This document shows, piece by piece, positions 1 to 5,325 of a stretch of DNA of 6,607 nt. The position numbers and the translations under genes are program-made. The notes under the pieces are model-generated. The model worked only from the letters and a program-made list of their open reading frames with translations. It was not told the origin of the DNA and did no database searches. The DNA lies in the NCBI GenBank assembly GCA_001780825.1, contig MFIX01000199.1, positions 1 through 6,607 on the forward strand, written 5' to 3'. This DNA comes from Candidatus Glassbacteria bacterium RIFCSPLOWO2_12_FULL_58_11 (GTDB lineage Bacteria; Gemmatimonadota; Glassbacteria; GWA2-58-10). The stretch's first letter is position 1. The number at the start of each line of letters is the position of its first letter.

Positions 1-42
1 CTTTTCAGCGGATGAAGGGAAGAAAATACTGCGGTCAGGCGT

Positions 43-1185
43 TTATACCCGGTCCGCCCGGGGGCCGGCTTTGAGGCGCTCGCCGAGCACGACAAATATC
101 ATAGCGAGGATCAGCGCCGCGCCGACTGTAATTCCGATATTCAACAGCCGTCTCGGCCTGTACTTGTACTCGGGAATCCGGGCCTCGTCCAGGACAATCG
201 CCGAGGGAGTGTCGTCCGCCTCGTTGATCCGGGTTTCTTCGTACTGGGCGGAAAGCAGCAGAAACAGCTCCTCCTGCAATTTCAGGGAGCGGTAAATTCT
301 GGAAAAATCCAGGGCGATTCCGGGCATCGATTTCTCGATCCGCATAATCGTCCGGTCCAGCTCGCTGATCTCTTTTTTCAGCAGGGTGATGTCCGGATGC
401 TCCCGGCGGTACAAGCCCTGTTTCACCCGCAGCTCGATAGACTTGCTTTCCCGGTCGGCCTGGATCAGGGCCAGCATCTCCAGGGAGCTCTTGATCGGCA
501 TGGTGATCAACTCCAGCAGCCCTTCCGGCTGCTCGCCCGAGGTGACCACCCGGTTGCTTTCCTGGAAATGGCGCAGGCTGTCCTCGAGCACCACCAGGTT
601 TTTCCGGGTTTCATCCATCCGCGCTTCCAGAAAGGCAGCCTTGTTGGAAGCCGAGTGGATCCCGCGGTCGGCGAGGATATTGTTCAACTGGATAACGTAC
701 TCCCGCGTCAGGTTGAAGGCCAGGACCGAGTCCTCTTTGGCCTCCACCGAAACCACCACCTGGCCTTCGGGCGGAAAATCTATACTCGTGTGCGTCCGGA
801 GCTCCTTGACCGTCTCGAAATGGTACTTTTTCTTGTAAACGCGCTGGAGGTCGAATTTCTCGATCAGCGAGTCGGCCACGGTCTCGCTGTTCAGGACCAC
901 GACAAAGAGGTACTGGGACTGGCTGAAACCGGTCATGCCGGTGGCGATCCGGCTGATACTGCCGGGCAGGTTCTGGATATTGGAGAGCAGCATCCCTAGG
1001 CCGCCGAAAGAGGAACGGTCCTGGGGCGGCAGCAGGACTGTGGTGGACTTGAACCAGCGGGGCAGAAAGACGAAATTCACCACAGCAGCGGCCAGTCCGG
1101 TCACCAGGCAGACTGCTGCCAGCAGGCGCCAGCGCCGCAGAATGATCGAGAGCGAGTCGATTGCCTGAAAACCGCTTTCGGCCAA
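43..1185 (-). CDS. Wzz-type polysaccharide chain-length determinant / co-polymerase
   Basis: Inner-membrane protein of 380 aa with the layout of the Wzz/polysaccharide co-polymerase family. A cytoplasmic N-terminus is followed by a membrane segment at about residues 21-43, a large periplasmic domain rich in coiled coil (about 180-330), a proline-rich stretch (RIPEYKYRPRR, 336-346) and a second membrane segment at about 347-368. Family members control polymer length or couple polymerisation to export. No Walker-type tyrosine-kinase domain follows the second membrane segment, so this is the kinase-less form; a separate BY-kinase could lie elsewhere. The start is TTG, supported by AGAGGA (minus strand) seven bases upstream and by the absence of any nearby ATG. 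It begins 17 nt after the stop of the SLBB export gene, so the two are almost certainly cotranscribed. The exact polymer cannot be read from the sequence. Family call strong, subtype uncertain. Confidence 0.88.
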   Translation of the reverse strand: MAESGFQAIDSLSIILRRWRLLAAVCLVTGLAAAVVNFVFLPRWFKSTTVLLPPQDRSSFGGLGMLLSNIQNLPGSISRIATGMTGFSQSQYLFVVVLNSETVADSLIEKFDLQRVYKKKYHFETVKELRTHTSIDFPPEGQVVVSVEAKEDSVLAFNLTREYVIQLNNILADRGIHSASNKAAFLEARMDETRKNLVVLEDSLRHFQESNRVVTSGEQPEGLLELITMPIKSSLEMLALIQADRESKSIELRVKQGLYRREHPDITLLKKEISELDRTIMRIEKSMPGIALDFSRIYRSLKLQEELFLLLSAQYEETRINEADDTPSAIVLDEARIPEYKYRPRRLLNIGITVGAALILAMIFVVLGERLKAGPRADRV

Positions 1186-1192
1186 GCGCTTA

Positions 1193-1198
1193 TCCTCT
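1193..1198 (-). promoter_or_regulatory. Shine-Dalgarno site fixing a TTG start
   Basis: On the minus strand the sequence reads AGAGGA, then a 7-nt spacer (TAAGCGC), then TTG at 1185. The next in-frame Met is residue 65, past the first membrane segment, so TTG is the credible start of the Wzz-like gene. The site lies in the 17-nt gap after the SLBB gene's stop codon. Confidence 0.75.
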
Positions 1199-1202
1199 CA
1201 GG

Positions 1203-2477
1203 TCAGTTATTGAATAAGACTATGATAATAGCCGAGGCCAGACCGGCAAGCACCGGGTAAATCCGGTCCATGTGGAATTTTTCCGGAATGTAGATGACAT
1301 CCCCCGGGAAAACCGGCTCGGAAGGTTTGCACTTGAATTCCTGGCCATCGAGGCGGCGCAGATAGATGGTTTTCTGCGAGCCGTTCCAGTTCGGTCCTCC
1401 GGCCTGGCCGAGGTAATCCTGGACATTCCAGCCCGGCTTGTAGATATAGCGGCCATAGGCATTGGTGCTGCCGGTGACAAAGACCCAGTTGTTGCGGATC
1501 GGGAAATCATAGTAGGTGCCGCTCTGGAGCGGCTGACTCAGCATTTCCGGGGTAAGCGGAAAATACTCGTTGGTCCGCAGGCCGCTGCGGCTGTAGAAGG
1601 CCTTGCCGGCCATAGTCGAATCCGGCTCCAACGGGGCTCCGGCCAGGGTAAGCAGGTCCTTCAGGCTCTCGCCGGGCTTGAACTCGACGATAAACTCATT
1701 GGCTTCCTCGAGGTTCCAGTCCTTGACCCGGATCGTATCCGTGCCGGAGAGGTTGGCGAACCTTCCCATGAGCACCACAAATTTATCGATCGGCGGCACC
1801 TCGACAACGCAGCCATCGTCCAGACGGGGGTTGTCCGCCAGGCTCCCGGTAGCCTCATGGCGCATCATGTCCACCTCCCGGACCAGGACGTTGTCCTTGG
1901 TCAGCAGGCGGACACGGCGCTTGGAGCCGCCCCGTTTTATCCCGCCCGCCGCCCGGATCAGGTCGCTCGCCCGGTCCATCGAGCTGACCGCATAAGTGCC
2001 GGGCAGCAGGATCGCGCCGGCGACATAGGCCCGGAAAGTGCGGGGATTCATCAGGGTCAGAGTGACCGGGGCATCCTTGGAGAAATACTTGGCCAGCTCC
2101 TGGGCCAGATAGCTCTCCGCCTCGACCAGAGTCAGCTCCGCCACCTCGAGCGCCCCGGCCGGAGGCACGAGCAGCCGGCCTTCCCCCGAGACTACCAGAT
2201 TGTAGGTGAGCAGCGGGTCGGTCCCCCAGATCGTCACATCCACCTCATCGCCGGGACCCAAGCGGTACTCATTGCGGTCGAGCTTGCCGTCCAGCGGAAT
2301 CAACTCCTGGGGACGGGTGACAGTTTTCTGAGGCAGCTCGAACTGCTTTTCCTTTTCCAGCAGCTTGGGCAGCGAAGTATCAAATGATTCTCTTCTCTGC
2401 GCCCTCGAGCTGACAGCCGAACCGAGCACGAACAGCATGACTGCCGCGAGCAAAACTGTGATACTTTTACTCGACAT
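1203..2477 (-). CDS. SLBB-domain polysaccharide export protein (Wza-like)
   Basis: A 424-aa exported protein of the Wza/outer-membrane polysaccharide export family. From the chosen ATG it has a signal peptide (about 1-26, hydrophobic core VLLAAVMLFVLG, likely cleavage near SSRA/Q), a Poly_export domain at about 70-145 (YRLGPGDEVDVTIWG), and three SLBB-like repeats at about 147-205, 233-305 and 331-397. The first repeat carries the GTYAVSSMDRASDLIRAAGG signature and the last ends in PGDVIYIPEK. A hydrophobic C-terminal segment (about 406-422) ends the protein. No Cys is present in the signal peptide, so it is not a lipoprotein as E. coli Wza is. The reading frame extends 15 codons further to a TTG at 2522, but the ATG at 2477 has an excellent GGAGAG site and puts the signal peptide at the N-terminus. 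It probably acts as the outer-membrane or periplasmic conduit for the polymer handled by the neighbouring Wzz-like protein. Confidence 0.92.
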   Translation of the reverse strand: MSSKSITVLLAAVMLFVLGSAVSSRAQRRESFDTSLPKLLEKEKQFELPQKTVTRPQELIPLDGKLDRNEYRLGPGDEVDVTIWGTDPLLTYNLVVSGEGRLLVPPAGALEVAELTLVEAESYLAQELAKYFSKDAPVTLTLMNPRTFRAYVAGAILLPGTYAVSSMDRASDLIRAAGGIKRGGSKRRVRLLTKDNVLVREVDMMRHEATGSLADNPRLDDGCVVEVPPIDKFVVLMGRFANLSGTDTIRVKDWNLEEANEFIVEFKPGESLKDLLTLAGAPLEPDSTMAGKAFYSRSGLRTNEYFPLTPEMLSQPLQSGTYYDFPIRNNWVFVTGSTNAYGRYIYKPGWNVQDYLGQAGGPNWNGSQKTIYLRRLDGQEFKCKPSEPVFPGDVIYIPEKFHMDRIYPVLAGLASAIIIVLFNN

Positions 2478-2594
2478 CGAACTCTCCGGAAATAGTAAAG
2501 CAAAAACGAGCGCGCCGAGCAACGATCAAAGGTAAAGATTTAATAACTCAGGACAGGCGATTAAGTTAAAACACAACGGTCAATAACTCAATAA
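2478..2594. other. AT-rich intergenic gap with a 9-bp direct repeat
   Basis: This 117-bp gap lies between the GT-C gene and the SLBB gene and is much richer in A and T than the flanking genes. AATAACTCA occurs at 2542-2550 and again at 2582-2590, exactly 40 bp apart. I see no GC-rich hairpin followed by a T run, so no intrinsic terminator after the GT-C gene. A leftward promoter for the SLBB gene is possible (for example TTAACT, 18 nt, TATTAA on the minus strand) but both boxes are weak, so it is not called separately. Confidence 0.55.
2482..2487 (-). promoter_or_regulatory. Shine-Dalgarno site deciding the SLBB gene start
   Basis: The minus strand reads GGAGAG-TTCG-ATG, with the ATG at 2477. 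This places a strong ribosome-binding site in front of an internal ATG rather than the upstream in-frame TTG at 2522, and trims 15 residues from the longest reading frame. Confidence 0.8.
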
Positions 2595-4277
2595 TTAATT
2601 GATTCCGGATGCCTCGTACCTGTATCTTCCGCTTTGCAGCACATCTCCGGGGAGCAGTGCGGAATAATCGCGGAGATTCTTCATCAGCTCCCCGGCCGCC
2701 GGGCGGTCGGTGGCATAAAACGTGATCTCATCATCGCCGCAGACCAGGTTTCTCATGATCCGCCATCGTCCCACCTCGATCCACTCCGCGGGCAGCCCCC
2801 CGTAATTGTCGTACCATTTCCGGTAGAGGATGGCGATTTTAACCCCGCGTTTCTCAGCCATCGCGGCGATAGCCCGGCTGTCGTACCGCCCTTCCTGCTT
2901 GAGCCGGGCCACCTCGAGGCTGGCCAGCCCGAAAAGATCGAGGCAATCGATATCGGCGTAGTAGCATACCGCGCCGATGTCGTTGAGCGCCACGGCCCGG
3001 CCGCGGTAATAACGGTCGAGAAAGGCTGCCATCCGGCACTGCTGCTGGCTGATATTGCGGGTAGCCGGAGCGATCCAGAGAAAGGCCCGCGAAGCCCGGA
3101 GAACCAGCGGCGACAACAGCAGAGCCAGGCTAAGAGCCAGTATCAGGGGAAGACCGGCGGGCCCCTCGCGGGCCAATTTAGCGTACCATGGCGCAAGAAT
3201 ACCCCAGGCAGGCAGGCCTACCGCTACTATTCCGAGCGCCACCAGGTAAGCATCGTACCTGAAAAAACTAAGAGTCCCGGCGAACTGGAGATGCAGTACA
3301 GTGACCGCGGAAAATATTATCAGCAGGATGGTGGAGGGCTTCCAGATACCGTTCCCGTCTCTCAGTTCCCGGCCGATCAGGGCCAGCGCTCCCAGCAGAA
3401 GAACGAGCAGATGCGGGTTCTCGGCTAATTTATAGTACGAAAAAACAAGCAGCTTGACCGCCTGCTTGGGCGAGCTGAAATGAATATTGCCTTTCAGCAG
3501 TACCGAATTAGGCAGGAAATACCAGCCCCGGCTGACCGACCAGGCGCCATAAAGCAGGACAGGCAGGGCGCCCAGGATCAGCAGCAGAAGCGCAAAGCGG
3601 AACTTCCTGCGCAGGGCGAATAAAATGCAGACTGTCAGCAGCGGGAAAAGGCACTCAAAACGGACCAGCGCCTGAAGCGGGGCCAGGGCCAGCAGAGAGA
3701 GCTCCTGCCGGCGGCCGCCCTCTCCGCTTAAAAGAGAGGCCGAGAGGGTTGCGAACAACAAGATAAAAAAGGTTTGCAGACCGTGTTCGAGACCGGTAAA
3801 GGCCAGCCCCGGCAGGGCAGTCATGAAGATTACCGCAAGCAAAAGGCTGAAAACGGGCAGGCTCCCGCTCAGCCGGCGCTTAAGAAAATAATTTAGCCAG
3901 AGCAGGAAAATGATCCCGATCGACAGGTTCAGGAGCAGGGGAATCCAGTCCCTTACTCCGGCCAGGCGGAAAAACAGAGCCAGCAAGGCGGTCCAAAGCG
4001 GCGCGGAGGAGCAGCCGGTGAACCCGAGGGAGGTAACGCCCCACACCCCGTGCTGGCTCAAGCTCCGGGCGATAGCCATGTGGATGTAAGGATCGTCGAG
4101 CGCATAGACCAGCTTCCCACCGGTCTGGGGCAGCGAGCGATGGAGGCTCAGGGCCACCGCGGACAAATACAGGCCGAGAGCAAGAAGAACCGGCCAGTGT
4201 TTCCGGCTGAAAGAGATCACGGCTGGAATCGGTTTTGAATTAACGAAAGTGAATCGAAAAACTGAAAGCCAGGCCAT
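2595..4277 (-). CDS. Multi-pass GT-C-fold glycosyltransferase-like membrane protein
   Basis: A 560-aa integral membrane protein with about ten or more hydrophobic segments up to about residue 400 and a soluble C-terminal part. After the first membrane segment (about 28-45) comes an Asp-Asp motif (YALDDPYIHMAIARSL, D61-D62), then GFTGCSSAPLWTALLA, TGLEHGLQTFF (161-171), RFE (207-209), WYFLPNSVLLKG (252-263), RYDAYLVALG (340-349) and NDIGAVCYYADIDCLDLFGL (432-451). This series matches my memory of GT-C polyprenyl-phosphate-sugar transferases of the AftB/GT39-like kind, whose acidic pair acts in the first periplasmic loop. Sugar and acceptor are unknown. The frame stays open to a TTG at 4358, but that codon overlaps a predicted -10 box. 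ATG 4277 is the first reasonable start, although its ribosome-binding site is poor; GTG 4220 is an alternative. It probably adds or modifies sugar on the glycan exported by the two downstream genes. Confidence 0.8.
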   Translation of the reverse strand: MAWLSVFRFTFVNSKPIPAVISFSRKHWPVLLALGLYLSAVALSLHRSLPQTGGKLVYALDDPYIHMAIARSLSQHGVWGVTSLGFTGCSSAPLWTALLALFFRLAGVRDWIPLLLNLSIGIIFLLWLNYFLKRRLSGSLPVFSLLLAVIFMTALPGLAFTGLEHGLQTFFILLFATLSASLLSGEGGRRQELSLLALAPLQALVRFECLFPLLTVCILFALRRKFRFALLLLILGALPVLLYGAWSVSRGWYFLPNSVLLKGNIHFSSPKQAVKLLVFSYYKLAENPHLLVLLLGALALIGRELRDGNGIWKPSTILLIIFSAVTVLHLQFAGTLSFFRYDAYLVALGIVAVGLPAWGILAPWYAKLAREGPAGLPLILALSLALLLSPLVLRASRAFLWIAPATRNISQQQCRMAAFLDRYYRGRAVALNDIGAVCYYADIDCLDLFGLASLEVARLKQEGRYDSRAIAAMAEKRGVKIAILYRKWYDNYGGLPAEWIEVGRWRIMRNLVCGDDEITFYATDRPAAGELMKNLRDYSALLPGDVLQSGRYRYEASGIN

Positions 4278-4323
4278 TCCGGCATTCGGCGGGCACAGCG
4301 GAAGGGGGAAATGTCGAATTTTT

Positions 4324-4341
4324 ATCCGGGCGGTCCCGGAT
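4324..4341 (-). repeat. Perfect 7-bp stem-loop at the predicted 5' end of the leftward mRNA
   Basis: ATCCGGG (4324-4330) and CCCGGAT (4335-4341) form a perfect inverted repeat with a 4-nt loop. Read leftward it begins within a base or two of the predicted transcription start for the -10 at 4349-4354. It is followed by AAAAATT rather than a T run in that direction, so it is not an intrinsic terminator. A 5' stabilising hairpin or an operator are both possible. Confidence 0.55.
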
Positions 4342-4348
4342 TGGCATA

Positions 4349-4377
4349 AGCATACCAAGTCTAAGCCAAATAATCAA
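4349..4377 (-). promoter_or_regulatory. Predicted sigma70-like promoter with extended -10, leftward
   Basis: Read on the minus strand: TTGATT (-35, plus coordinates 4372-4377), a 17-nt spacer, then TATGCT (-10, 4349-4354) preceded directly by TGG, the extended -10 element. Each hexamer matches consensus at four of six positions and spacing is ideal. Expected start is near 4342. It would drive the GT-C gene and possibly the whole leftward polysaccharide set, leaving a leader of about 65 nt before ATG 4277. Confidence 0.6.
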
Positions 4378-4380
4378 GAA

Positions 4381-4396
4381 TTTTGTGACTGCAAAA
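4381..4396. promoter_or_regulatory. Inverted repeat between divergent promoters, candidate operator
   Basis: TTTTG and CAAAA flank a 6-nt centre (TGACTG) in the space between the two -35 boxes. A second small imperfect palindrome, AACA-A-TGTT, follows at 4400-4408. The position suits a regulator acting on both promoters, but the arms are short and AT-rich, so chance is a real possibility. Confidence 0.3.
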
Positions 4397-4413
4397 GATA
4401 ACAATGTTTACTC

Positions 4414-4443
4414 TTGTCCTGCGGACGGAAATACTGGTATAAT
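4414..4443 (+). promoter_or_regulatory. Predicted sigma70-like promoter with extended -10, rightward
   Basis: TTGTCC at 4414-4419 is the -35 candidate (four of six consensus positions). After an 18-nt spacer comes a perfect TATAAT at 4438-4443, directly preceded by TGG (4435-4437), which makes an extended -10. Expected start is near 4450, giving a leader of about 40 nt before the ATG at 4491. This is the best promoter match in the window. Confidence 0.75.
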
Positions 4444-4490
4444 TTAACGGGAGCCTCTGAACAATAATTTTACTTGAAAGAAGACCGGGG

Positions 4491-4997
4491 ATGCGGATAA
4501 AAAATATTATTCTCTCCATACTGGCCGGCGGCTCATTGGCTGTGGGCGGCAGCCTGGCCTACAGGAGAAGAAAGCGCCGGCTGGAGGAAACCCGCCGCGA
4601 CCGCGAGCGCATGCGGCAAATCGTGGCGCTTGCCCTGCTGGAGCTGGCCGGAGAAAACACGGAAGGCCGGGTGTCGGCCTCGGAAATATATTTTTTCGTC
4701 TGGATCGTCGAGCGGGTCGCCCGCCGCCATGAGCTTGACATTCCTTCATTCAATTTCGAGGCCAAACAGGGAATGCTGACCAGCTCCAAGCTGACTTTCG
4801 TGTTGCGCCAGATGCTCAACGAGAGGCTCGTTCGCCTGGACGGCAATTACCTGACGCCGGAACCGCAGCTGCATTCGATACTGGCCGGACGGGAGATGGA
4901 TAAGGAGACGGCGCTGATTATCGAGGAAACTGTCGCCCAGTGGCGCGCCGATTTTCCGGATGAGCCGCTGGTGCGTTTCGGACAGCTTTTCAAATAA
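4491..4997 (+). CDS. Membrane-anchored protein with possible winged-helix domain, unknown function
   Basis: A 168-aa protein I do not recognise. Residues 5-24 form one Gly/Ala/Leu-rich membrane segment, immediately followed by a very basic, charged helix (YRRRKRRLEETRRDRERMRQ, 24-43). By the positive-inside rule the body of the protein is cytoplasmic. Residues about 62-124 read like a helix, a second helix and a wing (SSKLTFVLRQML, 98-109, then LVRLDGNYLTPE, 113-124), the pattern of a winged-helix fold. A charged C-terminal part ends in DFPDEPLVRFGQLFK. I infer a membrane-tethered binding or regulatory protein; DNA binding is not shown. The ATG start follows a clear promoter, but the ribosome-binding site is unusual: GGGG abuts the ATG, and the only other purine stretch, GAAAGAAGA, is a weak match. 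The next gene follows after 35 nt, so the two are probably an operon. Confidence 0.75.
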   Translation: MRIKNIILSILAGGSLAVGGSLAYRRRKRRLEETRRDRERMRQIVALALLELAGENTEGRVSASEIYFFVWIVERVARRHELDIPSFNFEAKQGMLTSSKLTFVLRQMLNERLVRLDGNYLTPEPQLHSILAGREMDKETALIIEETVAQWRADFPDEPLVRFGQLFK

Positions 4998-5022
4998 GCC
5001 GTGGCAATGAATTCCCAGTCCC

Positions 5023-5028
5023 GGAGGA
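5023..5028 (+). promoter_or_regulatory. Strong Shine-Dalgarno site for the 92-aa gene
   Basis: GGAGGA lies four bases before the ATG at 5033. This is among the best ribosome-binding sites in the window and is a main reason to accept the short, low-complexity reading frame downstream as a real gene. Confidence 0.75.
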
Positions 5029-5032
5029 CCCT

Positions 5033-5311
5033 ATGGTGCGGCCGCTGGACCATGTGACTGTCATCCAGCAGATCAATTTCGCCGAGCGCATCCATCAGAA
5101 CCAGCAGACCCATCCCGAGATCAGCAACCTGCAGGCCGAGGCGATAGAGCAGCAGAAGCGGGTCCTGGAACGGCGGAGGACCCAGGCCACGCATAAAAGC
5201 GAAAGAGCGAAAATCCATCTGCGGGAAGACCGGGGGGGCCGCGGGAGGCAGGGCAAAGCCGGCGCGAAAAGCGCCAAAGGCAAAAGGAAGGGCATCGATC
5301 TGACAGCCTGA
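5033..5311 (+). CDS. Small glutamine-rich protein with basic tail, unknown function
   Basis: A 92-aa, very hydrophilic protein without signal peptide or membrane segment. It opens with MVRPLDHVTVIQQ, continues as a Gln/Glu/Arg-rich region likely to form a coiled coil (about 13-52), then turns into a Gly/Lys/Arg-rich, probably disordered tail (about 65-87), and ends in GIDLTA. From memory, short proteins that begin with an RPLD-like motif, are Gln-rich in the middle and end in an IDI/IDL motif occur in several anaerobic and candidate-phylum bacteria, sometimes near motility genes; I cannot verify membership here. The strong ribosome-binding site and the position 35 nt after the 168-aa gene support a real second gene of that operon. 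The basic tail would suit binding to nucleic acid or an acidic surface, but this is inference. It converges on the PBP4 gene, with only 14 nt between stop codons. Confidence 0.7.
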   Translation: MVRPLDHVTVIQQINFAERIHQNQQTHPEISNLQAEAIEQQKRVLERRRTQATHKSERAKIHLREDRGGRGRQGKAGAKSAKGKRKGIDLTA

Positions 5312-5325
5312 GAGTGGTCCTGCCG

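Noticed and set aside
397..999. 200-codon plus-strand open frame antisense to the Wzz-like gene
   Set aside because: It is a shadow of a well-supported gene with a matching membrane-coil-membrane layout; no start signal or family resemblance.
1272..2387. 371-codon plus-strand open frame antisense to the SLBB export gene
   Set aside because: It lies wholly opposite a gene with clear domain signatures, its translation is low in recognisable structure, and it has no good ribosome-binding site. Long antisense frames are expected in GC-rich coding DNA.
2634..3428. 264-codon plus-strand open frame antisense to the GT-C gene
   Set aside because: The opposite strand encodes a coherent multi-pass membrane protein with family motifs; this frame is a shadow.
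4324..4341. Stem-loop as an intrinsic terminator
   Set aside because: Neither direction has a T run after the stem: leftward it is followed by AAAAATT, rightward by TGGCATAAG.
4311..4349. 12-codon plus-strand frame behind a strong GGAAGGGGG-like site
   Set aside because: The purine run is striking, but the frame is tiny, overlaps the stem-loop and -10 of the leftward promoter, and lies upstream of the rightward promoter, so nothing visible would transcribe it.
4381..4402. CRP/FNR-type site at TTTGTGACTGCAAAAG
   Set aside because: Only the left half (TGTGA) fits; the expected TCACA half after six bases is absent.
5008..5058. Small frame starting at ATG 5008 before the 92-aa gene
   Set aside because: It is 16 codons, has no ribosome-binding site and overlaps the well-supported start at 5033 in another frame.
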